This document shows, piece after piece, positions 1-5,144 of a stretch of DNA of 7,769 nt. Under the pieces are notes generated by a model. It did no database searches. It saw nothing but the letters and a program-made list of their open reading frames with translations, and was not told the DNA's origin. Origin of the DNA: Actinomycetota bacterium (lineage in GTDB: Bacteria > Actinomycetota > Thermoleophilia > UBA2241). Made by a program: the position numbers and the translations under genes. The stretch lies in assembly GCA_003157715.1 (NCBI GenBank), contig PMKK01000333.1:1-7769 (forward strand). The letters are read 5' to 3'. The first letter of the stretch is position 1. Each line of letters starts with the position of its first letter.

Positions 1-423
1 CATGCTCGTGTCGAGGTGGATCTTGGTAGAGCCGGCCGCAACGTAGTCGCGCACCAGGTCGCGCGCCTTCGCCATGGCCCGCGCCGCGGGCTCGGCGCGC
101 CACACATGCGGCCCCAGGTGATCGCCGCCGAGGATCACGCGGGCGGGGTCGAGTCCGGCTTCGGTGGCGATCTGCCTGACGAAGTCGCGAAAGCCGGCGG
201 GCGTCAAGCCCGTGTAGCCGCCGAACTGATTGACCTGGTTACAGGTCGACTCGACGCAGGCGAGCGTGTGATCGGCGGCGGCCCGAGCCATCGCCGCCTC
301 GACTACGAAGCGCTCGGCCGAGCAGACCGAGTACAAGCCGACATGGTGGCCGGCGCGGTTCGCGGCCACCATCTCGAGCAGGACGTCGGTGGTCGTGCGG
401 CCGCCGGCGAGCGGATCGGTCAT
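1..423 (-). CDS. gatZ: GatZ/KbaZ-family tagatose-bisphosphate aldolase subunit (partial, 3' end missing)
   Basis: The minus strand from 423 reads 141 codons without a stop and runs off the window edge, so only about the first third of a protein usually near 420 aa is present. It matches E. coli GatZ/KbaZ closely from memory: the GLYSVCSAE segment (residues 29-37), NQVNQFGGYTGLTP (62-75), ILGGDHLGP (97-105) and KIHLDTSM (134-141). GatZ/KbaZ proteins are TIM-barrel partners that stabilise the class II D-tagatose-1,6-bisphosphate aldolase GatY/KbaY. Some family members are reported as sugar-phosphate C4 epimerases (fructose-6-P/tagatose-6-P), so the exact activity is open. A GGGGGCGGG stretch just upstream can act as ribosome binding site for the ATG at 423. 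A second in-frame ATG at 372 fits the E. coli start better and could be the real one. It lies 112 nt behind the melA-like gene on the same strand, probably in one operon. Family is sure; the start and exact function are less so. Confidence 0.9.
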   Translation of the reverse strand, partial: MTDPLAGGRTTTDVLLEMVAANRAGHHVGLYSVCSAERFVVEAAMARAAADHTLACVESTCNQVNQFGGYTGLTPAGFRDFVRQIATEAGLDPARVILGGDHLGPHVWRAEPAARAMAKARDLVRDYVAAGSTKIHLDTSM

Positions 424-535
424 CGGGCCCGCCCCCGACTCGACACGATCGCGCGGCAGCCTTGAGCACTCGTGACACAGGGCCCGTGCGAGCAGCCGTG
501 AGGAAGCCGCGCCGTCACGTCAAGGGGCCTCGCGG

Positions 536-1828
536 TCACCGCAGCGCCTCGGGCAGCGCCTCGCGGTGTGCTGCCAGCATCTCGTCCACCATCTTGACCG
601 TGTCGGCTACCGACAGCGTCGCGGCGGCGTTGGGGTCGAGCAACACGGCATGTAGCACGTGGTCGCGGCGTCCCTCGAGGGCGGCGCGCACGGTCAGCTC
701 GGCCACGTTCAGGAAGGTGCGATCGAGCGCCGCGCACTGGGCCGGCAGGTCGCCGACCGTCACCGCGTGCAGACCGGTGGCGTCGACCCGGCACGGCACC
801 TCGACGGCCGCGTCCCACGGCAGGTTGCCGATCAGCCCGCGGTTGGGCACGGTGCCGTAGATCTCGCGCTCGGTACCGGTGACCATCGAGTGCACGATCA
901 GGGACGCGTACTCGAGGCTGCGCTCGATCTCGAAGGGCTCGCCGGCCGCGAGCTTGCGTTTCTCGTCTTCGTAGAAGCCGATGTTCTCTTCGCTGCGCGC
1001 GATGTACTCGCGGACGGGGATCCGCAGGCGAGCGATCTCGGCGTCGTCGCGCATGAACCACGGCACGTACTCGGCGAAGTGCTCGCTCGACTCGGTGGGG
1101 AAGTAGCCGAACAGCTTGTAGATCTGCACGCGCACGTGGCGGCCGAGACCGTCTGGGTCGGCCGCGATCGCCTCGTCGAGGCGGGGATAGAGGTCGACGC
1201 CCTCGCGCTCGAAGCGCAGCACCCAGGCCATGTGGTTCACACCGGCGCCGGCGAAGGTGACCTCGTCGAACGGTACGCCGGCGTACTCGGAGATCTGCCG
1301 GCTCGTGTTCTGAATAGAGTGGCAGAGGCCGACGACTTTCTTGTGCGGCGAGCCTGCGTCGTAGGCCCAGACGTTCATCGCCATGGGGTTGGTGTAGTTC
1401 AGCAGCCAGGCGTCGGGGCAGAGCTCGGCCATGTCGCTGCCGATGTCGAAAAGTATCGGGATCGTGCGCAGGGCGCGAAAGACGGCGCCCACGCCGAGCG
1501 TATCGCCGATCGTCTGGCGCAGGCCGTACTTCTCGGGGATGTCGAAGTCGAGGCGCGTGGCGGCGATGCCGCCGACCTCGATCGTGTTGATGGCGAAGTC
1601 GGCGCCGCTCAAGGCCGCGCGACGATCGAGGTGGGTCTCGATGGTCGCGCGGCCGCCTACGGCGCCGTTGGTCCAGCGCGCCATGGCGGCGGCCGTCTCG
1701 AGGCGCTCCGGGTCGATGTCGTGCAGCACGATGGTCGCGTCGGCGAGCTCCGGGAACGTCAGGATGTCGCCCAGCAGGTTGCGTGTGAACTCGACGCTCC
1801 CAGCGCCGATGAAGACGATCCTGGTCAT
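536..1828 (-). CDS. melA: GH4 alpha-galactosidase, MelA type
   Basis: A 430-aa protein, the usual GH4 length. GH4 enzymes cleave glycosides by an NAD+- and Mn2+-dependent redox-elimination mechanism in the cytoplasm. Visible features are the Rossmann loop GAGS (residues 8-11) with the acidic strand-2 residue in HDIDP (36-40), the NYTNPMAM motif (144-151), GLCHS (167-171) with the metal-ligand Cys169, and GVNHM (196-200) with the second ligand His199. GYFPTESSEHFAEYVPWF (241-258) is nearly identical to the E. coli MelA segment. The Cys-His-Ser triad favours the alpha-galactosidase/alpha-galacturonidase side of GH4 over 6-phospho-glucosidases (usually CN or CD), so phosphorylated substrates are unlikely. 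I chose the ATG at 1828 because AAGGGG sits 6 nt upstream (1840-1835) and the protein then starts MTRIVFIGAGS. The reading frame stays open to 1915, but those 29 codons have no GH4 counterpart. The next gene, gatZ-like, suggests galactose released here goes to a tagatose-type route. Alpha-galacturonidase is the main alternative. Confidence 0.93.
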   Translation of the reverse strand: MTRIVFIGAGSVEFTRNLLGDILTFPELADATIVLHDIDPERLETAAAMARWTNGAVGGRATIETHLDRRAALSGADFAINTIEVGGIAATRLDFDIPEKYGLRQTIGDTLGVGAVFRALRTIPILFDIGSDMAELCPDAWLLNYTNPMAMNVWAYDAGSPHKKVVGLCHSIQNTSRQISEYAGVPFDEVTFAGAGVNHMAWVLRFEREGVDLYPRLDEAIAADPDGLGRHVRVQIYKLFGYFPTESSEHFAEYVPWFMRDDAEIARLRIPVREYIARSEENIGFYEDEKRKLAAGEPFEIERSLEYASLIVHSMVTGTEREIYGTVPNRGLIGNLPWDAAVEVPCRVDATGLHAVTVGDLPAQCAALDRTFLNVAELTVRAALEGRRDHVLHAVLLDPNAAATLSVADTVKMVDEMLAAHREALPEALR

Positions 1829-1861
1829 GAGCTGCCCCTTCCTTTGCCTGCACGATAGTGT

Positions 1862-1878
1862 CGCAAATAAGGCGCAAA
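1862..1878 (-). promoter_or_regulatory. CGCAAA direct repeat in the melA leader (candidate operator)
   Basis: The 96 bp between the peptidase stop and the melA start contain an AT-richer patch in otherwise very GC-rich DNA. Two copies of CGCAAA (1862-1867 and 1873-1878; TTTGCG on the gene strand) repeat with an 11-bp period, about one helical turn, so both would face the same side of the DNA. They lie 34-50 bp upstream of the melA start, where a promoter would be expected. No convincing -35/-10 pair is visible (TTGCTC and CACTAT are 19 bp apart on the gene strand). A sugar-responsive regulator site is an inference from position and spacing only. Confidence 0.28.
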
Positions 1879-1890
1879 CGAGCAATCCCG

Positions 1891-1918
1891 AAAACACGCA
1901 GCGGCGGCGCGCCACCGC
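1891..1918 (-). terminator. Weak candidate intrinsic terminator after the S9 peptidase
   Basis: On the minus strand, 7 nt past the peptidase stop codon, a 7-bp GC stem (1918-1912 with 1907-1901, one G-U pair) closes a CGCG loop. It is followed after six bases by TTTT (1894-1891). The short, offset T run makes it a poor intrinsic terminator. If it works, the peptidase and the melA-gatZ pair are separate transcription units. Confidence 0.25.
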
Positions 1919-1924
1919 GCGGCG

Positions 1925-3904
1925 CTACTTGAGGTAGCGGTCGAACCACTCCAGGACGAGCTCGAAGCGCTGCACCCGATGCACCGGGCTGCCGGCGCGC
2001 GTCAGCTCGTGGGACTCGTCGGGGAAGCGCACGAACTCGACCTCGCGCCGCAACAGACGCAGGGTGGTGAAGAGCTGCTCGCCTTGCTCGATCGGGCAGC
2101 GCAGGTCGTTCTCGGAGTGCAGGATGAGCAGCGGTGTGTGGATGTCGGCCGCGTAGGTCGCCGGCGAGATCTTCAGGTAGGTCTCGACGTCTTCGAACAG
2201 GAACTTGCCGAAGTAGCCCTTGAAGTCCCAGCCGAAGTCGCTCGAGCCCCACATCGAGAGCCACTGGTTCACGGCACGCTCCGAGACGGCGGCCTTGAAG
2301 CGGTCGGTGTGACTCACGATCCAGGAGGTCATGTAGCCGCCGTAGGAGCCGCCGATCACACCCAGCCGCTCGCCGTCGACGAAGTCGAAGCGCCGTACGG
2401 CCTCGTCGGTGACAGCCATGCAGTCATCGTAGTCCACGGACCCCCAGCCCGGTCCGGCCGCGCCCGGACCGCGGATGGCTCGTCCCCACGCCTCGCTGTA
2501 GCCCGACGAGCCCCGGGGATTGGCGAACACCACCGCGTAGCCGGCGCCGCAGAAGACCTGGAACTCGTCGAAGAAGGTGTTGCCGTACTGGGTGAACGGC
2601 CCGCCGTGGATGTTCAGCAGTGTCGGGTAGCGGCGGCCGGCTTCGAAACCGGCCGGCTTCATGATCCAGGCCTCGACTTCTGTCCCGTCGCGGGAGACGG
2701 CGCTGAAGCGCTCGGCCGCCGCGAGCTCGCGGCCCGCGGCGAAGGGCTTGCCCACCCCGGTCAGCCGTCGCTCGCCGAGAAACGCGCCGCCGTCGTGGAC
2801 GACCTGCCGCTCGCTGACGGTGAGCTCGGAGAGCGCCGCCGGTTCGCTTGCCGCGAACGCCAGGCAGCCGCCCGCCAGGTCGTAGGCGCTCACGTCGCGC
2901 TCGCCGGCGACGATCGCCCGCGGCTCGCGCGAACCGTCGGCGGCCACCTCGTAGACGTGCGTGTTGCCGTGGTCCTCGGCCAGGAAGACGATGTCCTCGC
3001 CGTCCCAGACCGGCTCGTGCGAGGGTGGATAGGGGCTGCAGTTGCGGTCGAGCGACTCGGTGAGCAGGCGCAGGCCTCCGGTCGCGACCTCGACGACCGC
3101 GATCTGGGTGTGTCTGGGGTCGTCGAACACCGAAGGGTAGCGCTGGGCGGCCAGACGCGTGCCGTCGGGCGACCACGACACGCCGTCGAAGGCTCCTCCG
3201 CCCTGGGTCAGGCGCCGCGGCTCGCCGCCGCCGGCAGCGATCAGGTAGACGTCGGTGACGTGCTCGGTGTCCCAGTAGGGGTGCCGCGCCGAGATGAAGG
3301 CGATCGTCGCGCCGTCGGGCGACCACTGCGGGCCGCTGTCTTCGAAGTCGCCGCCGGTGATCTGCACGGGCGGGCTCGTGCCGTCGACTTTCACAGTGAA
3401 CAGGTGCTGCGGGCGGTCGGCCGTCCAGCCCACATGGTCGAGCTTGAAGTCCAGGCGGCTGAGGCGGCGCGGCCGGCGCCGCCGGTCGTCGGTCTCGTCG
3501 TAGGCCGGGTCGCGTACCCTGGCGACGAAGGCGAGCGTCGAGCCGTCCGGTGACCAGGCCGCCTGGGTGACGTTCTCGTTGAGGTCGGTGAGCCTGCGGG
3601 CCTCGCCGCCGCTCAGCGGCACGATGAACAGCTGCATGGTCTTGCCGTCGTCGCGGTTCGAGGTGAAGGCGAGCAGCGAGCCGTCCGGAGACCAGCGCGG
3701 CTCGGCGTCGCGACTACCGCCCGAGGTGAACGTTCGGGGTGCCGAAGAGCCGTCGGCGGCGGCCAGCCAGATCTGCCCGCGGTACTCGTTGGCCTCGCGG
3801 TCGACACGGTTCACCACGAAGGCCACGGTGGCGCCGTCGGGCGACACTCGCGGATCGGCCACGCCGGTCAGATCGAAGACGTCCTCGGGCACCATCCCGG
3901 CCAT
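1925..3904 (-). CDS. S9-family prolyl oligopeptidase / acylaminoacyl-peptidase-type serine peptidase
   Basis: A 659-aa protein with the two-part S9 layout and usual length. The N-terminal half (about residues 5-390) is a TolB/PD40-like beta-propeller with repeated SPDG blade motifs at 21-24, 72-75, 118-121, 195-198 and 245-248. The C-terminal alpha/beta-hydrolase domain (about 400-659) carries the oxyanion-hole motif HGGPF (433-437), the nucleophile elbow GGSYGG with Ser520 (518-523), Asp600 in HSENDLRCP and His632 in DESHEL. The catalytic triad is therefore complete. Such enzymes remove dipeptides or acylated residues from short peptides that the propeller admits. No signal peptide or membrane segment is seen, so it should be cytoplasmic. 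The ATG at 3904 is supported by AGGGAGG five bases upstream (3916-3910); a second Met at codon 4 is less well placed. An Arg-rich stretch at 141-150 is common in this family. It is the first gene of the leftward block, with no obvious functional link to the sugar genes behind it. The exact subfamily (DPP-V-like, acylaminoacyl-peptidase) cannot be decided here. Confidence 0.95.
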   Translation of the reverse strand: MAGMVPEDVFDLTGVADPRVSPDGATVAFVVNRVDREANEYRGQIWLAAADGSSAPRTFTSGGSRDAEPRWSPDGSLLAFTSNRDDGKTMQLFIVPLSGGEARRLTDLNENVTQAAWSPDGSTLAFVARVRDPAYDETDDRRRRPRRLSRLDFKLDHVGWTADRPQHLFTVKVDGTSPPVQITGGDFEDSGPQWSPDGATIAFISARHPYWDTEHVTDVYLIAAGGGEPRRLTQGGGAFDGVSWSPDGTRLAAQRYPSVFDDPRHTQIAVVEVATGGLRLLTESLDRNCSPYPPSHEPVWDGEDIVFLAEDHGNTHVYEVAADGSREPRAIVAGERDVSAYDLAGGCLAFAASEPAALSELTVSERQVVHDGGAFLGERRLTGVGKPFAAGRELAAAERFSAVSRDGTEVEAWIMKPAGFEAGRRYPTLLNIHGGPFTQYGNTFFDEFQVFCGAGYAVVFANPRGSSGYSEAWGRAIRGPGAAGPGWGSVDYDDCMAVTDEAVRRFDFVDGERLGVIGGSYGGYMTSWIVSHTDRFKAAVSERAVNQWLSMWGSSDFGWDFKGYFGKFLFEDVETYLKISPATYAADIHTPLLILHSENDLRCPIEQGEQLFTTLRLLRREVEFVRFPDESHELTRAGSPVHRVQRFELVLEWFDRYLK

Positions 3905-3983
3905 GCTCGCCTCCCTGGTCTCTCTGGGGTCCCTCTGGGTGGTTGCGCGGTCTCGCCGCGCCGCCGCGGGAGCCTCGTTTCGT

Positions 3984-4011
3984 AGTCTAGCCGGGCCGGC
4001 GCGGGAGCCAA
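3984..4011 (-). promoter_or_regulatory. Candidate housekeeping-sigma promoter for the S9 peptidase
   Basis: On the minus strand, TTGGCT (4011-4006) and TAGACT (3989-3984) are separated by 16 bp, each matching 4 of 6 consensus bases. Transcription would start near 3977, giving a leader of about 70 nt that contains the AGGGAGG ribosome binding site. The match is fair but not decisive, because the spacer is extremely GC-rich and no other promoter stands out. Confidence 0.38.
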
Positions 4012-4108
4012 ACCTTCAGCGTGTTGCCCGCCACGACTACGCCGATAGCAGCGCCGCGGGCTCCGCGGGCCGGCGAACCTGTCACAGCATCGGGGCCCGG
4101 CGCATTCA

Positions 4109-4191
4109 CTAGGACAGAAGGCCCCGGCAGGGGAAACGATGACCGCGAGCCACTCGCCGCCCAGAGGGCGCGAGGAGCCGCAGGAGTCCAG
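4109..4191 (+). ncRNA. Candidate structured RNA (possible three-way junction), family unknown
   Basis: As RNA, CUaGGAC (4109-4115) can pair with GUCCAG (4186-4191), with A4111 bulged. Inside this closing stem are two hairpins: CCCC-GGCA-GGGG (4122-4133) and a long one, CUCG/CGCCC closing on GGGCG/CGAG with one bulged C (4153-4174, loop AGA at 4163-4165). The single-stranded joining segments are fairly purine-rich (AGAAGG, AAACGAUGACCGCGAGCCA). The two-hairpins-on-a-closing-stem topology recalls c-di-GMP-I (GEMM) riboswitches, which often precede pilus genes. The GEMM signatures GGCAAACC and ACGCAAAGCC are absent, however, so I do not call it one. GC-rich DNA folds easily by chance, so this is a hypothesis. 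Confidence 0.22.
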
Positions 4192-4211
4192 CACGTGGTT
4201 TCGGTACCGCA

Positions 4212-4272
4212 GCACGGCTCGCGACGACAACGCTCTTCTTCGTACGAGACTAAAGAGCTTGTCGCGACGTGC
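4212..4272. repeat. Long imperfect inverted repeat upstream of the pilin operon
   Basis: The left arm 4212-4237 (GCACG, gc, TCGCGAC, ga, c, AA, c, GCTCTT) is complementary to the right arm 4253-4272 (AAGAGC, TT, GTCGCGA, CGTGC), about 20 pairs interrupted by small left-arm bulges. The 15-nt loop (4238-4252) contains the palindrome TCGTACGA (4240-4247). No T run follows, so it is not an intrinsic terminator. It could be an RNA hairpin in a longer leader or a DNA operator; the right arm overlaps the candidate sigma-28-type promoter. Confidence 0.55.
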
Positions 4273-4278
4273 CGAATT
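4251..4278 (+). promoter_or_regulatory. Candidate sigma-28 (FliA/WhiG)-type promoter for the pilin operon
   Basis: TAAAG at 4251-4255 is followed by GCCGAATT at 4271-4278. The FliA/SigD/WhiG consensus is TAAA, about 15 bp, then GCCGATAA or GCCGATAT. Here the TAAA and GCCGA cores match exactly and the gap is 16 bp, one longer than typical. TAAA is rare in this GC-rich DNA, which makes the pairing less likely by chance. Transcription would start near 4285, leaving a leader of about 65 nt that contains the 16-bp palindrome and the ribosome binding site of the first pilin gene. No housekeeping-type promoter of similar quality is visible on this strand. Confidence 0.38.
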
Positions 4279-4296
4279 GGAGACTGGAGAGTTGGG

Positions 4297-4312
4297 CGAG
4301 CCGATCGGCTCG
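4297..4312. repeat. Perfect 16-bp palindrome in the pilin leader
   Basis: CGAGCCGATCGGCTCG is a perfect palindrome 37 bp before the first pilin ATG. As RNA it forms a 6-bp stem with a GAUC loop; as DNA it is a symmetric site for a dimeric regulator just downstream of the candidate start of transcription. Downstream, a 4-bp stem CCCA/TGGG (4324-4327 with 4335-4338) abuts the ribosome binding site and could modestly affect its access. Confidence 0.5.
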
Positions 4313-4349
4313 AGAGCCACGCACCCACTAAGCCTGGGGGGAGAAGCCA

Positions 4350-5144
4350 ATGAGTGCTCTGTCATACAAGCGGCGCGGCAACGGCGGCTTCAGCCTGGTC
4401 GAGCTGCTGGTCACCGTCGTCATCGCCGGCATCATCTTCCTGGCCATGACACCGTTGTTCGTCAGCGTCCTGAAGACGACCTCGAAGGATCGCCGCAACA
4501 TCCTTGCCAGCAACCTCGCCCAGGCGCGCCTGGAAGCCGTGAAGATGCTGCCGTTCAGCCAGATCACCAACGACAACCTGGCCTCGCCGTCGCCCACGGC
4601 TTTCGGCGGCGAGTTCTACACGACCTACACGCCGGCACCCGCCGGCCAGCCTTACACCATCTCGGTCACGGTCACTACTCCCACGCCGACTTCGGCGCCA
4701 CCGTACAAGACGGTCAAGGTGACGGTCACGAGGGCCAGCGACAACTACTCGACGACGGTCACCAACAACATCATGAATCCCGTGGCCATCACGGCGACGT
4801 CGACCTCGGGCACGGGTGACCCGACGGGTCCCTTCTCGATCACGGTCGGGTTCAAGAGCTCCGCCGAGGTCAGCTCGGGGGGTGTCGTCGTCATCCGCTA
4901 CACGATGAACAGCGCCACGCCGACTCCCAGCCCCACCGCCACCTTGACGATCTCGCCGACCCTCAAGCCGTCCGCCTCGCCCACCAACTCGACGGTCACC
5001 TGGACGGGTCTTACCGGCGGCATGGGCTACATGTACTCGGTGGTCTGCCATACCACGTCGGGGACCTCGACCGAGACGTCGTCCCTCTTCCACCTGCTGG
5101 ACGACGGCTGGCTCAAGTTCGACACCAACCCCGGCGGTTCGTGA
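4350..5144 (+). CDS. Type IV prepilin, PilV/GspI-like position, with C-terminal FnIII-like domain
   Basis: A 264-aa minor-pilin candidate. A short basic leader ends in GG; cleavage by prepilin peptidase is expected at Gly13^Phe14, giving a mature N-terminus FSLVELLVTVVIAGII with Glu at position 5 (E18). Residues 14-40 form the hydrophobic alpha1 helix used both as membrane anchor and as pilus core. After an amphipathic helix to about 70 comes a Thr/Pro/Ser-rich beta region. Residues about 145-250 look like a fibronectin type III domain: alternating beta strands, then TWTGLTGGMGYMYSVVCHT (217-235), which resembles the Leu-x-x-Gly-x-x-Tyr signature before the last strands. A Pro/Thr/Ser insert (189-201) sits in the middle. 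The ATG at 4350 follows a GGGGGGAG ribosome binding site at 4336-4343. The stop overlaps the next prepilin gene by one base, so the two are co-translated. Assignment as a type IV pilin is firm; the PilV role is inferred from gene order, and the FnIII call is by eye. Confidence 0.88.
   Translation: MSALSYKRRGNGGFSLVELLVTVVIAGIIFLAMTPLFVSVLKTTSKDRRNILASNLAQARLEAVKMLPFSQITNDNLASPSPTAFGGEFYTTYTPAPAGQPYTISVTVTTPTPTSAPPYKTVKVTVTRASDNYSTTVTNNIMNPVAITATSTSGTGDPTGPFSITVGFKSSAEVSSGGVVVIRYTMNSATPTPSPTATLTISPTLKPSASPTNSTVTWTGLTGGMGYMYSVVCHTTSGTSTETSSLFHLLDDGWLKFDTNPGGS

Larger units (their letters stand above)
3905..4349. other. Divergent intergenic region between the peptidase and the pilin operon
   Basis: About 445 bp without a credible gene on either strand. 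The left third carries the candidate peptidase promoter and a small CCGCGG-gct-CCGCGG hairpin (4054-4068). From about 4109 to the pilin start it is rich in inverted repeats, described separately: a possible multi-stem RNA, a long imperfect hairpin, a sigma-28-like promoter and a perfect palindrome. Open reading frames crossing it encode low-complexity Arg/Ser/Pro protein with no family signature. Its length and structural density are unusual for an intergenic gap in a contig where the other gaps are about 110 bp or less. Confidence 0.7.

Noticed and set aside
659..1858. 399-codon open frame on the plus strand, antisense to the GH4 gene
   Set aside because: Shadow of high-GC coding DNA; the product is low-complexity Ala/Gly/Arg/Val with no family motif, while the opposite strand is an unmistakable GH4 enzyme.
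1829..1915. 29-codon N-terminal extension of the GH4 gene starting at 1915
   Set aside because: GH4 proteins begin a few residues before the GAGS Rossmann loop, and the ATG at 1828 has its own AAGGGG ribosome binding site; the extension would also cover the likely promoter region.
420..2264. 614-codon minus-strand frame spanning the GH4 gene and part of the peptidase gene
   Set aside because: Out-of-frame, Arg-rich product overlapping two clear genes; it ends inside the gatZ start (ATGA) by chance.
1979..3553. 524-codon open frame on the plus strand, antisense to the S9 peptidase
   Set aside because: Same cause; the minus-strand frame has a full catalytic triad and propeller repeats.
4054..4068. 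CCGCGG-gct-CCGCGG hairpin as a terminator
   Set aside because: No T run follows on either strand, no gene ends nearby, and CCGCGG is self-complementary, so such hairpins arise easily in this GC-rich DNA.
4109..4191. Calling the leader a c-di-GMP-I (GEMM) riboswitch outright
   Set aside because: The conserved GGCAAACC and ACGCAAAGCC segments and a GNRA loop on the first hairpin are not present; only topology and gene context agree.
3868..4365. 165-codon minus-strand frame across the divergent region
   Set aside because: Overlaps the peptidase start and the pilin start, has no family similarity, and covers a region better explained by regulatory structure.
4139..4819. Plus-strand frame starting at an ATG with an AGGGGA site upstream, running out of frame into the first prepilin gene
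   Set aside because: The product is His/Arg/Gln-rich and its second half is a frame shadow of the pilin. The upstream 70 codons show no recognisable domain. A short leader peptide cannot be fully excluded.
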